Source: an uncultured Flavobacteriales bacterium (lineage in GTDB: Bacteria > Bacteroidota > Bacteroidia > CAIKAF01). From it: DNA of 64,000 nt. Numbering within the stretch: position 1 is the first letter of the stretch; each line of letters opens with the position of its first letter. Shown piece by piece: positions 20,478-29,388 of this stretch. Location: contig CAIKAF010000033.1 of assembly GCA_903825395.1 (NCBI GenBank), forward strand, positions 1 through 64,000, given 5' to 3'. Position numbers and translations under genes: made by a program. The notes beneath the pieces are model-generated. The model was not told the origin of the DNA. It worked only from the letters and a program-made list of their open reading frames with translations, and did not search any database.

Positions 20478-20514
20478 AAAAAACCGAATGGAACCTCAAA
20501 GAGGAACCATTCGG
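20478..20514 (-). terminator. tuf terminator abutting tRNA-Trp
   Basis: CCGAATGG / CCATTCGG stem with an inner CCTC/GAGG pairing, followed on the minus strand by a T6 run that joins directly to the first base of tRNA-Trp. It should end part of the tuf transcript. Read-through would supply tRNA-Trp and secE-nusG. Confidence 0.75.
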
Positions 20515-20532
20515 CGTAAATTACTTCGTCAA

Positions 20533-21720
20533 TTACTTGATGATTTCAGTTACTTGACCTGCACCTACAGTTCTACCACCTTCGCGGATAGCAAAACGAA
20601 GACCTTTGTCCATAGCAACAGGAACAATCAAAGTAACCGTAATGGTTACGTTGTCGCCAGGCATAACCATTTCGCGACCAGCTTCCAAGGTGATCTCACC
20701 TGTAACGTCAGTTGTACGTAGGTAGAACTGAGGACGGTAGCGGTTTTGGAATGGAGTGTGACGTCCACCTTCTTCTTTTTTCAAAACGTAAATTTCAGCT
20801 TTGAATTGAGTGTGAGGAGTAATGGAACCGGGTTTAGCGATAACCATTCCGCGACGGATGTTGTTTTTATCGATACCGCGCAAAAGAAGACCAACGTTAT
20901 CACCAGCTTCACCTGTAGAAAGGATTTTGCGGAACATTTCCACACCAGTTACAACAGACTTCATTTTTTCTTCTTGCATACCGATGATTTCAACTTCTTC
21001 GCCAGAGTTGATTACACCCGTTTCGATACGACCGGTAGCAACAGTTCCACGACCAGTGATGGAGAACACGTCTTCCACAGGCATTAGGAACGGCTTTTCA
21101 CGATCGCGAGGAGGAACAGGAATGTACTCATCGACAGCGGCCATCAATTGACGAACGGTGTCAACCCATTTGGCATCTCCGTTCAATCCACCCAAGGCAG
21201 AACCTTGAATAACTGGAGCATTGTCTCCGTCGAATTCGTAGAAACTCAACAAATCACGGATTTCCATTTCAACCAATTCCAACAATTCTGGATCGTCAAC
21301 GGCATCCACTTTATTCATGAAAACCACGATTTTAGGAACACCTACCTGACGAGCAAGCAGGATGTGCTCACGGGTTTGAGGCATAGGGCCGTCAGTAGCA
21401 GCTACAACAAGGATAGCTCCATCCATTTGAGCAGCACCGGTAACCATGTTTTTAACGTAGTCAGCGTGACCAGGACAGTCAACGTGCGCGTAGTGGCGGT
21501 TAGCCGTTTCATACTCAACGTGGCTAGTATTGATTGTAATACCACGTTCTTTTTCTTCAGGAGCGTTATCGATAGAATCGAATGAACGAGCCTGAGTGTG
21601 ACCGTCACCTGCTAAAACAGAGGTGATAGCAGCGGTCAAGGTAGTTTTTCCATGGTCAACGTGACCGATGGTACCAATGTTAAGGTGCGGTTTTGTCCGC
21701 GAGAAGTTCTCTTTTGCCAT
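20533..21720 (-). CDS. tuf: elongation factor Tu
   Basis: A 395-residue GTPase that brings aminoacyl-tRNA to the ribosome. The real start is the ATG at 21720 ([20 protein letters not shown]); the upstream in-frame extension runs into tRNA-Thr. G motifs seen are [21 protein letters not shown], and NKVD, with domains 2 and 3 complete to the C terminus ([14 protein letters not shown]). A tRNA cluster lies upstream and tRNA-Trp downstream. Confidence 0.98.
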   Translation of the reverse strand: MAKENFSRTKPHLNIGTIGHVDHGKTTLTAAITSVLAGDGHTQARSFDSIDNAPEEKERGITINTSHVEYETANRHYAHVDCPGHADYVKNMVTGAAQMDGAILVVAATDGPMPQTREHILLARQVGVPKIVVFMNKVDAVDDPELLELVEMEIRDLLSFYEFDGDNAPVIQGSALGGLNGDAKWVDTVRQLMAAVDEYIPVPPRDREKPFLMPVEDVFSITGRGTVATGRIETGVINSGEEVEIIGMQEEKMKSVVTGVEMFRKILSTGEAGDNVGLLLRGIDKNNIRRGMVIAKPGSITPHTQFKAEIYVLKKEEGGRHTPFQNRYRPQFYLRTTDVTGEITLEAGREMVMPGDNVTITVTLIVPVAMDKGLRFAIREGGRTVGAGQVTEIIK

Positions 21721-21765
21721 TTTTAGAGATTTAGAACCGGTTGAAATTAAAGGTGAATAATTCAG

Positions 21766-21838
<73 letters not shown>

Positions 21839-21874
21839 AATTCCATAAAGAACGCGTGCCACTAGGGACTTTTG

Positions 21875-21948
21875 AGCGGGAGACGGGATTCGAACCCGCG
21901 ACCCTTAGCTTGGAAGGCTAATGCTCTAGCCAGCTGAGCTACTCCCGC
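21875..21948 (-). tRNA. tRNA-Gly (TCC)
   Basis: Acceptor GCGGGAG / CTCCCGC, anticodon stem TTAGC / GCTAA around CTTCCAA (anticodon TCC), T arm GCGGGTTCGAATCCCGT. CCA is not encoded. Third gene of the tRNA cluster. Confidence 0.96.
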
Positions 21949-22021
21949 TTTTCATAATCTTTGGCGGGTGCAAAAGTATGAACTCTTGCAAACAAATGCA
22001 ATAGCAACGCCAAAAATATGG

Positions 22022-22103
22022 TGGGGAGAGCAGGATTCGAACCTACGAAGCCGTTGGCAACAGATTTACAGTCTGTCCTCGTTGACCGCTTGAGTATCTC
22101 CCC
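22022..22103 (-). tRNA. tRNA-Tyr (GTA)
   Basis: An 82-base class II tRNA with a long variable arm. Acceptor GGGGAGA / TCTCCCC, anticodon loop CTGTAAA (anticodon GTA), T arm GTAGGTTCGAATCCTGC. Second gene of the cluster. Confidence 0.96.
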
Positions 22104-22116
22104 AAGCAAAAAAAAG

Positions 22117-22190
22117 AGCCGATGGAGGGATTCGAACCCCCGACCAGCTGATTACAAATCAGCTGCTCTGGCCAGCTGAGCTACATCGGC
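22117..22190 (-). tRNA. tRNA-Thr (TGT)
   Basis: Acceptor GCCGATG / CATCGGC, anticodon stem GCTGA / TCAGC around TTTGTAA (anticodon TGT), T arm GGGGGTTCGAATCCCTC. First gene of the tRNA-tuf transcript, 17 bases after the promoter element. Confidence 0.96.
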
Positions 22191-22207
22191 GTATATACAG
22201 CGGGGTG

Positions 22208-22236
22208 CAAAGGTAGAACTTTTTTAATACTATCAA
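22208..22236 (-). promoter_or_regulatory. promoter of the tRNA-tuf cluster
   Basis: TTG (22234-22236), 18 bases, TACCTTTG (22208-22215) on the minus strand, a close match to the Bacteroidota housekeeping promoter. It lies immediately before tRNA-Thr(TGT). Confidence 0.75.
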
Positions 22237-22437
22237 AATAGCCGATTCAGAAAATTACAAAATTTCCGGTGGATTTTTTGGGAGTACATGGATAATTTAG
22301 ATTTTCAATACTCCTAGCATGGGTTTGGCTGTAAGGAGTAATTTTTAGAGCGAAATAACAGAACGGGGGATAATATGCATCTTGAACATAGGTTGGTGGG
22401 CACCGTAATTGCATTGAAATGGGAAAGGTTTTTAGAG

Positions 22438-22596
22438 GCCTGCGGCAAGGATTGAACAAGGTTGCCCGCAAGCCGAGAGCTGCCAGTCGGCCGCGTGGTG
22501 CGGAGGCGACCTTGGGAGCCCCCGTAAACCCGCTGGCCGCGGCAGCTCTCGGTGCGGACAACCTGTGAAAGCCTGTTTGCCGCCCAAAAAGTCTTG
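22438..22596 (-). repeat. hairpin element copy 2
   Basis: Minus-strand copy. It begins CTTTTTGGGCGG, has the apical GGCTCCCAAGGTCGCC (22505-22520) and long arms CCGAGAGCTGCC / GGCAGCTCTCGG, different in sequence from the other copies but perfectly paired. The outer stem GGTTGTCCGCA / TTGCGGGCAACC matches copy 3 closely. It lies about 50 bases after the 3' end of the RNase P RNA, in sense orientation. Bases 22237-22437 between it and the tRNA promoter hold no recognisable gene. Confidence 0.8.
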
Positions 22597-22631
22597 TAAA
22601 ACAAAAAAAGAAATTTGAATTGCAACAGCAA

Positions 22632-22647
22632 CGGCCCCGAAGGGCCG
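22632..22647 (-). terminator. UUCG hairpin at the 3' end of rnpB
   Basis: CGGCCC-TTCG-GGGCCG on the minus strand, a very stable tetraloop hairpin. It is not followed by a clear T-tract. It overlaps the bases expected to close helix P1 of the RNase P RNA, so it may form only during termination or processing. Confidence 0.5.
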
Positions 22648-22990
22648 CTACCGGGTTTTCTGTAAGCCGGGTTCTGTCTAGATCTGCCATTTATCTGCGG
22701 AACATGTTGCCATGCCCCTGATTCAACCTACCCGTAAAGCTGACACTTGCATGTCGGGCCAAGCCAAGCCCAAAGCCTTACCTATTTGGTTTTTCAGCCT
22801 GTGGGGTTTACCCCGAGACATGTCACCAAATCTCGGTGTGAGCTCTTACCTCACATTTTCACCTTAACCCGGCGCACCGGGATGTTTATTTTCTGTGGCA
22901 CTTTCCGTCGCCTTGCGGCGCCTTCCTGTTAGGAAGCACAGTGGCTTTGCGCTGCCCGGACTTTCCTCATGATGTACTCATGCGGCAGAT
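22643..22990 (-). ncRNA. rnpB: RNase P RNA
   Basis: Bacterial type A RNase P RNA, the catalytic RNA that trims tRNA 5' ends. The 5' universal segment GAGGAAAGTCCGGGCAGCGC lies at ~22947-22972. The GGCGACGGAAAGTGCCACAG segment is in the middle. The 3' part reads AACCCGGCTTACAGAAAACC near 22653-22672. Helix P1 can form from GCCGC (5') and GCGGC (3'), which sets the approximate ends. A TACCTTTA promoter element lies just upstream at 23003-23010. Confidence 0.93.
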
Positions 22991-23002
22991 TAAAAACCAA
23001 GG

Positions 23003-23010
23003 TAAAGGTA
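23003..23010 (-). promoter_or_regulatory. putative rnpB -7 element
   Basis: TACCTTTA on the minus strand, about 13 bases before the expected RNase P RNA 5' end. It resembles TAnnTTTG. No clear TTG is seen at the expected -33 distance, so confidence is modest. Confidence 0.4.
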
Positions 23011-23029
23011 ATTAATTTTGGTGGCGGGA

Positions 23030-24565
23030 TTAAAATTCAAAGCGAATGCCTTGGGCCAAAGGCATGGATGAGCCGTAATTTACCGTATTTGTTTGGCGGC
23101 GCATGTAGGCCTTCCAGGCATCTGAACCAGACTCTCGGCCTCCACCGGTTTCTTTTTCTCCACCAAAGGCTCCACCAATTTCGGCTCCGCTGGTTCCAAG
23201 ATTTACATTGGCAATTCCACAATCTGAACCTTGAAAAGAAAGGAATTGTTCCGCTTCCTGCAGATGTTGAGTGAAGATAGCAGAAGAAAGGCCTTGAGGA
23301 ACTGCATTTTGCATTTCAATGGCTTCTTCCAACTCCTGGTATTTCATTAGATATAAGATGGGCGCAAATGTTTCGGTTTGCACACAGGGGAAATCGGGTT
23401 GAACCTCAAGAATCGCAGGCTTAACGAAACAGCCGCTTTCGTATCCGGTTCCGGATAGAACACCTCCGTCCACCCAAGCGATAGCTCCTTGGCTTTTGGC
23501 GGTTTCTATGGCTTTTAGGTAGGTTTCAACTGCATCCGTATCAATCAATGGCCCCATGTGATTTTCAGCAAGCAAGGGATTGCCTATTTTAATTTGCGCA
23601 TAGGCCTTAGACAGCATAGCCTTAAATGAATCATAATGACTGTGGTGAACGATGACTCGGCGGGTTGAGGTACAGCGTTGACCGGCGGTTCCGACCGCCC
23701 CGAATACCACAGCCCGAATGGCAAGATCAAGGTTGGCATGTTCGCTAACAATTAAGGCGTTATTTCCGCCAAGTTCCAGCAGCGATTTGCCGAGTCGAGC
23801 AGCCACCACTTTTCCAACCTCTTTACCCATGCGCACTGAACCCGTTGCACTAATTAGCGGCAACCGGGCATCGGCGGCCAACCATTCTCCTACCTCTCGC
23901 CCACCCTGTACAATGCAGGAAACGCCCTCAGGCACACCAAATTCTTGAAACACCTGCATGGCAATAAATTGACAGGCCGTACCGCAGAGCGGGGTTTTTT
24001 CAGAGGGTTTCCAAATGGTTGAATTGCCGCATACCCAAGCGATGGCGGAATTCCATGCCCAAACCGCCACAGGGAAATTAAACGCAGTTATAATTCCGAT
24101 GGGCCCTAAAGGGTGCCATTGCTCCATCATTCGGTGGGCAGGGCGTTCAGAGGCGATGGTAAGTCCATGCAATTGCCTTGACAGACCCACTGCAAAATCG
24201 CATATGTCAATCATTTCCTGAACTTCGCCTAGACCTTCTTGTAGGCTTTTGCCCATTTCATAGGAAACCAAAGCGCCTAAATCTTCCTTATGTTCCCTTA
24301 ATTTTAGACCGAGTTGCCGCACCACTTCTCCTCGTTTGGGAGCGGGCCAGCTTCGCCATTCTTGGAATCCTTTTTGAGCCTGAAGCACAACAGCATCGTA
24401 TTCAGATTTTGATACGGTTCCTGTTGCGGCAATCGGCTTGGCGTCAACGGGGCTATAACTAAGAATTTCATGGCCAGAGCCCGGCATGGAAGCGGCCCCG
24501 GAAGAAGCTCCAAAATTTTTAGTTGCCCTCAGGCCTAGATTTGAAAGAGCGAGTTGGATGTTCAT
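23030..24565 (-). CDS. aldehyde dehydrogenase, ALDH7 (antiquitin-like) family
   Basis: A 511-residue NAD(P)-dependent aldehyde dehydrogenase. The start is the ATG at 24565; upstream codons belong to the rseP frame region. It has the cofactor-binding segment (GIITAFNFPVAVWAWNSAIA), the general base Glu in LLELGGNNAL, and the catalytic Cys in GTAGQRCTSTRR. FAPILYLMKY and GGEKETGGGRESGSDAWKAY are typical of the ALDH7A1 group, which oxidises alpha-aminoadipic semialdehyde in lysine breakdown. It begins 5 bases after rseP. No lysine genes are nearby, so the substrate is inferred from family only. Confidence 0.88.
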   Translation of the reverse strand: MNIQLALSNLGLRATKNFGASSGAASMPGSGHEILSYSPVDAKPIAATGTVSKSEYDAVVLQAQKGFQEWRSWPAPKRGEVVRQLGLKLREHKEDLGALVSYEMGKSLQEGLGEVQEMIDICDFAVGLSRQLHGLTIASERPAHRMMEQWHPLGPIGIITAFNFPVAVWAWNSAIAWVCGNSTIWKPSEKTPLCGTACQFIAMQVFQEFGVPEGVSCIVQGGREVGEWLAADARLPLISATGSVRMGKEVGKVVAARLGKSLLELGGNNALIVSEHANLDLAIRAVVFGAVGTAGQRCTSTRRVIVHHSHYDSFKAMLSKAYAQIKIGNPLLAENHMGPLIDTDAVETYLKAIETAKSQGAIAWVDGGVLSGTGYESGCFVKPAILEVQPDFPCVQTETFAPILYLMKYQELEEAIEMQNAVPQGLSSAIFTQHLQEAEQFLSFQGSDCGIANVNLGTSGAEIGGAFGGEKETGGGRESGSDAWKAYMRRQTNTVNYGSSMPLAQGIRFEF

Positions 24566-24570
24566 GGTAG

Positions 24571-25923
24571 TTAACGGATGAAATCGTTCAGATTGGCATA
24601 AATAAGTAAAGCCAGAATAAGAATAAACCCAATGGTATTGGCCTTTTCCATGAATTTTTCTCCTGGAGGGCGGCCGGTAATCATTTCGAACAAAATGAAA
24701 ATCATGTATCCGCCATCCAGCATAGGAATAGGCAGGAAATTCATAAAAGCCAAAATCAGAGAAATGATGGCCGTCAGTTTCCAAAACGCCTTCCAGCTCC
24801 AATATTCGGGGAACAATTCGGTAAAGCGTTTAAATCCACCCACTTGCTTGTATGCGCCGGTGGAGGGTTTAAAAATCAATCCGAATTGCTTAACCTGATC
24901 GGCTATAGTTCTGTAAGCCAAACTGATGCCCGCGGGAAACGATTCGGCCAAAGAAAAATCAACATGTGTAAATTTAAAGCCAACAGCTTCCAAATCAGTT
25001 CCCAACATAGGTAGGACACCTATTTTAGCCTCATTGTTGGTGGTTGCCTTAAGCAAAAGGGTATCGGCTCCGCGTTGAATGGTAAACTGAACGGTTTGAT
25101 TGGGCTGAGCTAGTTTAGCCTGGACATCTTGAAAAGAACGTACGGGAGAGCTATCCACCTTGAGCACAACATCACCGTTTAAAAGACCAGCCTTAGCGGC
25201 GGGAAAATCTGGAACTATGCTGTCAAAGATGGGTGGCAGGGCTGGCTCCAAAATACCACCGGCACCTGCGGCCCTAATCAACTTATTTTTAAACCGTGGA
25301 CTTAGTTCAAGTTGGACCGATTTGCCCTGCCGCAGCACCGACATATGCTTTACATCGTCCAACAGGAGCATCCGGGGGATGTCGGTGTAATTTTCGATCT
25401 CTTGGTTATCAATGGCATAAATGGCATCGCCTTGCATTAAACCTTCGTCGAACAAGGAAGAATCTGAAAAATGCATTCCGTATGGCATATTCTTGGGCGA
25501 CATGCGGTCTTCGCCATAGGTCCAAAAAACCATGGCGAAAATGAAAAAGCCCGCAATCACATTGACGATAATTCCTCCCAAAATAATAATCAACCGCTGC
25601 CACGCTGGTTTAGCACGGTATTCCCAAGGTTGAACCGGTTGTTTCAAGGCTTCTTTATCGTCAGATTCATCCATCATGCCGGCAATTTTAACATAGCCAC
25701 CTAATGGAAACCAACCCAATCCATATTCGGTATCGCCCTTTTTCCATTTGAAAATGGAGAATTTGAGCAAATGGGGGAAGGGGAATAAAAAGTCGAAGAA
25801 CAGGTAAAACTTTTCTACTCGGGTTTTAAACAGCCGAGCGGCTAAATAGTGCCCCCCTTCATGCAATACAATAAGCAAGGAAAGGCTAAGGAAAAACTGG
25901 GCGATTTGAATGATAATTCCCAT
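24571..25923 (-). CDS. rseP: RIP zinc metalloprotease, RseP/site-2 protease type
   Basis: A 450-residue membrane protease that cuts transmembrane segments of anti-sigma factors. The zinc site HEGGH is at residues 21-25 in the first transmembrane helix. PDZ-like domains are in the middle (FPAAKAGLLNGDVVLKVDSS). The second catalytic motif MNFLPIPMLDGGYMIF is near residue 390. Hydrophobic segments at the C terminus complete the fold. A link to the two ECF modules at the start of the window is possible but unproven. Confidence 0.93.
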   Translation of the reverse strand: MGIIIQIAQFFLSLSLLIVLHEGGHYLAARLFKTRVEKFYLFFDFLFPFPHLLKFSIFKWKKGDTEYGLGWFPLGGYVKIAGMMDESDDKEALKQPVQPWEYRAKPAWQRLIIILGGIIVNVIAGFFIFAMVFWTYGEDRMSPKNMPYGMHFSDSSLFDEGLMQGDAIYAIDNQEIENYTDIPRMLLLDDVKHMSVLRQGKSVQLELSPRFKNKLIRAAGAGGILEPALPPIFDSIVPDFPAAKAGLLNGDVVLKVDSSPVRSFQDVQAKLAQPNQTVQFTIQRGADTLLLKATTNNEAKIGVLPMLGTDLEAVGFKFTHVDFSLAESFPAGISLAYRTIADQVKQFGLIFKPSTGAYKQVGGFKRFTELFPEYWSWKAFWKLTAIISLILAFMNFLPIPMLDGGYMIFILFEMITGRPPGEKFMEKANTIGFILILALLIYANLNDFIR

Positions 25924-25971
25924 AGGAAAAAAGAGCTATACTGAAATTAGACGGGCTGCAAAGGTAGGGGT

Positions 25972-27471
25972 TTAGGCTGGAAGAATTGTCAAGGCATCTG
26001 CTATTTTCCGGTCATCGGCCAAACGAGGCACCTTATTTTGACCGCCAAGCTTTCCGACGGACTTCATATAGTCGGTAAATCCATTGGAAACTACAGGGCA
26101 GATTTCCAAATGCCTAAGAATACTCCCTTCAATTAAATCTCGGTAGTAGGAATTTTGAGCTTGCATTTGAGTGTCCAAAAACCGTTCTATTTCCGGGATA
26201 TTTTCTGGTACCGAGCTAAATTCAATAAACCACTGATGCCTTGGAAGTCCATTGTCTTTAGGCTGAACCAATGGAGCCACATGGAATTCAAGGACATTTA
26301 AGTTAAACTGATGAATGGCGGCTTTCATGGCTAAATCTACCTCTTCTCCGATTACATGTTCTCCAAAAGCCGAAACAAAGTGCTTGATTCGGCCGGTCAC
26401 CTTAATCCGATATGGATTTAGTGAAACAAACCGAACTGTATCGCCAATGACATAACCCCAAAGTCCGGCGTTCGTATTGAGAATTATGGCATAATTTTCA
26501 TCGAGTTGAACCTGGTCGAGAGAAAGGCGAGTTGGGGAATCCGAGCCCATTTCTTTAGCGGGTACAAACTCGTAAAAAATGCCAACATTGGTTTGCAGCA
26601 GCAATCCCTCTTCGGTTTGAGAATCCTGAAAAGCAATAAAACCTTCGCTGGCAGGATAGGTCTCAATGGTTTTTACACCTTTGCCAAGAAGGCGCTCGAA
26701 ACGTGCACGGTACGGTTCAAAATTTACTCCACCAAACACATAAAGACCAAGGTTTGGAAACAGGTCGGTTATGGTGGCGGCGGGAGAGCCCTGGAGCAGT
26801 TGTTCGAAGTACATTTGAACCCAACTGGGAATCCCTCCAATCAAGCGCAGATCCTTTCCTTTTGTCTCTTTTATAATGTGCTGTAATTTCAGTTCCCAAT
26901 CTTCAATGCAATTGGTTTCCCAGGAAGGCAACTGATTCTTTTTTACAAATCCGGGAATGTGGTGATTCACAATACCACTCAATCTCCCAGTTTTTATGGT
27001 TCCTATTTTATCGAGAATCGGACTTCCGGACAGGAAAATCATTTTCCCATCAAACACCGATGCATCCTTGGTATCAGCGACATAGCAAAACACAGCGTTT
27101 CGGGCTGAGCCTACATGAAAGGGGAGGCTTTCCTTTGTTATGGGAATGAATTTTGTGCCGGAGGTGGTGCCCGATGTTTTTGCAAAATACATGGGGTATC
27201 CGGGCCACAGCACATTTGCTTGGCCCTTAATTGTCTTTTCTATGTAAGGGGCTAGTCCTTCATAATCGGTAAGTGGAACGGCGGCCTTGAACTCCGCATA
27301 GGTCATCCCTGAACGAAATCCATGCTCAGATCCGAACACTGTTTTTTCTGCCCTATCAATCAGCTTATTAAACCAGAAATTCTGGTTTTCAATTGCCATT
27401 TTAGCCTGTTTTCGAATTCGTTTTGCCTGCCATGTGGCCAGAGGTAAAACAAAAAATGATTTGATTCCCAT
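25972..27471 (-). CDS. GH3 auxin-responsive promoter family protein
   Basis: A 499-residue protein of the GH3 family, acyl-adenylate-forming enzymes known in plants for conjugating hormones to amino acids. Bacterial members have no settled function. The ATP-binding YFAKTSGTTSGTKFIPIT is at ~residues 85-105, with a later YPASEGFIAFQD and GLWGYVIGDTVRF, FVSAFGEHVIGEEVDLAM. The chosen ATG (27471) overlaps the stop of the upstream gene by one base (TGATG). It is common beside envelope genes in Bacteroidota. Confidence 0.85.
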   Translation of the reverse strand: MGIKSFFVLPLATWQAKRIRKQAKMAIENQNFWFNKLIDRAEKTVFGSEHGFRSGMTYAEFKAAVPLTDYEGLAPYIEKTIKGQANVLWPGYPMYFAKTSGTTSGTKFIPITKESLPFHVGSARNAVFCYVADTKDASVFDGKMIFLSGSPILDKIGTIKTGRLSGIVNHHIPGFVKKNQLPSWETNCIEDWELKLQHIIKETKGKDLRLIGGIPSWVQMYFEQLLQGSPAATITDLFPNLGLYVFGGVNFEPYRARFERLLGKGVKTIETYPASEGFIAFQDSQTEEGLLLQTNVGIFYEFVPAKEMGSDSPTRLSLDQVQLDENYAIILNTNAGLWGYVIGDTVRFVSLNPYRIKVTGRIKHFVSAFGEHVIGEEVDLAMKAAIHQFNLNVLEFHVAPLVQPKDNGLPRHQWFIEFSSVPENIPEIERFLDTQMQAQNSYYRDLIEGSILRHLEICPVVSNGFTDYMKSVGKLGGQNKVPRLADDRKIADALTILPA

Positions 27472-28340
27472 CAAAAGCGAATAATTGAATTTGGGTCTAA
27501 AGGGGTTTGGTTGTACCAAATCTCGAAGTGCAATGGCTCCTGCGAAACGGCTTCGGATCTACCTGCAACCAAGGCAATGGGTTCTCCTGCCAGGACCGGA
27601 TCTCCCTGGCGCTTAAGTAAAACCCCATTGTTTTTGTATATTGAAATCAGGTGGTGGTCGTGTTGAATGATGAGGGTATAGCCGCCGGTCATTGTCCAAT
27701 CTGAAAACACAATAACGCCCGAAAGTACAGAACTAACCACCTCGTTTTTGACGGGTAGCAAATCCAGACCATATTTTCCTGCATCCAGGTTAAAGGAATC
27801 AACGATGTTCCCCTTAAAGGGTGGGAAAAACAATGCAGAAGGGAAATCCCGTGGTTTGTTTGATGCGCTTCGCAGGGCCAACTTTTCATCCATTTCAAAT
27901 TGCTTTCTGAATGTGGAATCCACTTTAGACCTTCTGTAATCGGGTAGATAATTGATTAAATTTGAATCTGGAATATTGGGAATGGATTGAGGAATTGGGG
28001 CTCCGGATAGCACCGCCTGAATATTGCCCAACAACACTTCTTTTTTATTTAAATCGTCTTTTAAGGAATCGGCTTGGAACATGAGTTCCTGCAATCGGAT
28101 TCTAATTTGGGGATCGGCATAGCCCGGTATGTATTCTCGAAAGGGAGTAAAGGCCACCAAATAAATGGTAAGCAACACCATTGCCATCAGCGTACCCCCA
28201 AATAGAATTATAAGGCGCAGCAGCGAAAGCCTAAATGTCCTTTTATTGGCAAAATCAGATTCATCCAGCACTTGAATCCGGTAGCGATGCCTGAGTCTTA
28301 GGCCAATTTTTTGGAGATATCGAGGGATATTTTTTTCCAT
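27471..28340 (-). CDS. LytM (M23) fold protein with degenerate active site
   Basis: A 289-residue inner-membrane protein: cytoplasmic N terminus, transmembrane helix at ~45-65, a coiled segment (~80-110) and a C-terminal LytM domain. By hand alignment with active M23 enzymes, the HxxxD motif has become KYGLD, the catalytic His of the Y-x-H strand is replaced (SIYKNN), and H-x-H is reduced to PLHFE. Only Asp and the last His of the usual set remain. It is thus likely a non-catalytic envelope factor, like EnvC or NlpD activators. Confidence 0.8.
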   Translation of the reverse strand: MEKNIPRYLQKIGLRLRHRYRIQVLDESDFANKRTFRLSLLRLIILFGGTLMAMVLLTIYLVAFTPFREYIPGYADPQIRIRLQELMFQADSLKDDLNKKEVLLGNIQAVLSGAPIPQSIPNIPDSNLINYLPDYRRSKVDSTFRKQFEMDEKLALRSASNKPRDFPSALFFPPFKGNIVDSFNLDAGKYGLDLLPVKNEVVSSVLSGVIVFSDWTMTGGYTLIIQHDHHLISIYKNNGVLLKRQGDPVLAGEPIALVAGRSEAVSQEPLHFEIWYNQTPLDPNSIIRF

Positions 28341-28362
28341 AATCGTGGAGAAAAGTACGCAA

Positions 28363-29388
28363 TCAAGCCCAAACTTTCGTTCCTTCTGTGCAGTTGGTAC
28401 AGATGTCTATTTTTGACCTGGACTGAAGAATGGCTTTCCTGAAATTGGTGTAGGGTTTATCTTTCCAAATGTGCGCCAGCTCTTTTTCTTGAATGTTGCC
28501 CATTTGATGCGTGGCGTCTTTATCAAAGCAGCAAGGCACGATTCGTCCGTCCCAAGTCATAACGCAGCCGCTCCACATTCTCCAACATTGATTTAGCAAC
28601 GGATTTTTTATTTCGAGTGTACCTGCTGAGGTTGCTCGATAGCGGCTGTATTTTGATTCATCCGGAACCAGTGGATGATCGGCCACCAAATCGTACACCT
28701 GAGCGGTTTTAAATACAACCCGGTCGGCACCAAGCTCTTTGGCCTTGGCTTCTACCAAATCCTTCTCATGGATATTGGGCTTTACCAATAAATTTTGAAC
28801 TACGATTTCCGGTGTTTTTTTCCCCGCAATCACTCTGGCCTGATGGATGTTGTGTATTCCTTCTAACACTTTTTCTACTTGACCGCCAATGCGGTAATTT
28901 TGATACACCTCTTGACTGGCCCCATCGAGTGAAATGATAATGCGGTGCAATCCACTTTCTACCACTCGTTCAGCCATTTTAGGAGTCAGATAATGCGCAT
29001 TGGTGCTGGTTGAGGTAAAAATATTACGCTGCACAGCAAAGTTTACCAAATCCAAAAATTTAGGGTGCAAAAAAGGTTCACCCTGGAAATAAAAATTGAG
29101 GTAAACCACATGATGTGCAATAGAATCTAAAAATGGTTGGAACACCTTTGCGTCCAACATGCCGGTGGGTCGGGTAAAACTTCGGAGTCCAGATGGGCAC
29201 TCTGGACATCTTAGATTGCAAGAGGTGGTGGGTTCCACCGACAAGGAGAATGGCAAACCCCAAATTATGGGCCGCTTTTGAATTCTACTCAACCAAAAAC
29301 TCAATAAAATCAAGAGCGCATTTACTGCTCTGTGAACGCTCCAAGATTGAATTAAGGCTTTGTGGGCAGCAAATGAATAGGTATTCAT
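28363..29388 (-). CDS. radical SAM / SPASM domain protein
   Basis: A 341-residue protein. The 4Fe-4S motif CNLRCPEC is at residues 57-64. A SPASM segment (WSGCVMTWDGRIVPCCFDKD) and a final Cys pair (IDICTNCTEG) bind auxiliary clusters. It belongs to the large radical SAM/SPASM group that modifies peptides or sugars; the substrate is unknown and no precursor peptide is seen beside it. Its start overlaps rbfA by four bases, and the LytM-like gene follows after 22 bases, so all are in one operon. Confidence 0.87.
   Translation of the reverse strand: MNTYSFAAHKALIQSWSVHRAVNALLILLSFWLSRIQKRPIIWGLPFSLSVEPTTSCNLRCPECPSGLRSFTRPTGMLDAKVFQPFLDSIAHHVVYLNFYFQGEPFLHPKFLDLVNFAVQRNIFTSTSTNAHYLTPKMAERVVESGLHRIIISLDGASQEVYQNYRIGGQVEKVLEGIHNIHQARVIAGKKTPEIVVQNLLVKPNIHEKDLVEAKAKELGADRVVFKTAQVYDLVADHPLVPDESKYSRYRATSAGTLEIKNPLLNQCWRMWSGCVMTWDGRIVPCCFDKDATHQMGNIQEKELAHIWKDKPYTNFRKAILQSRSKIDICTNCTEGTKVWA

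Noticed and set aside
20746-21585. Plus-strand frames opposite tuf
   Set aside because: They are antisense shadows of a highly biased gene; the tuf reading is unambiguous.
22247-22690. Long minus-strand frames across the hairpin element and RNase P region
   Set aside because: They cover a structured repeat and the 3' part of rnpB; composition follows the palindromes rather than a protein.
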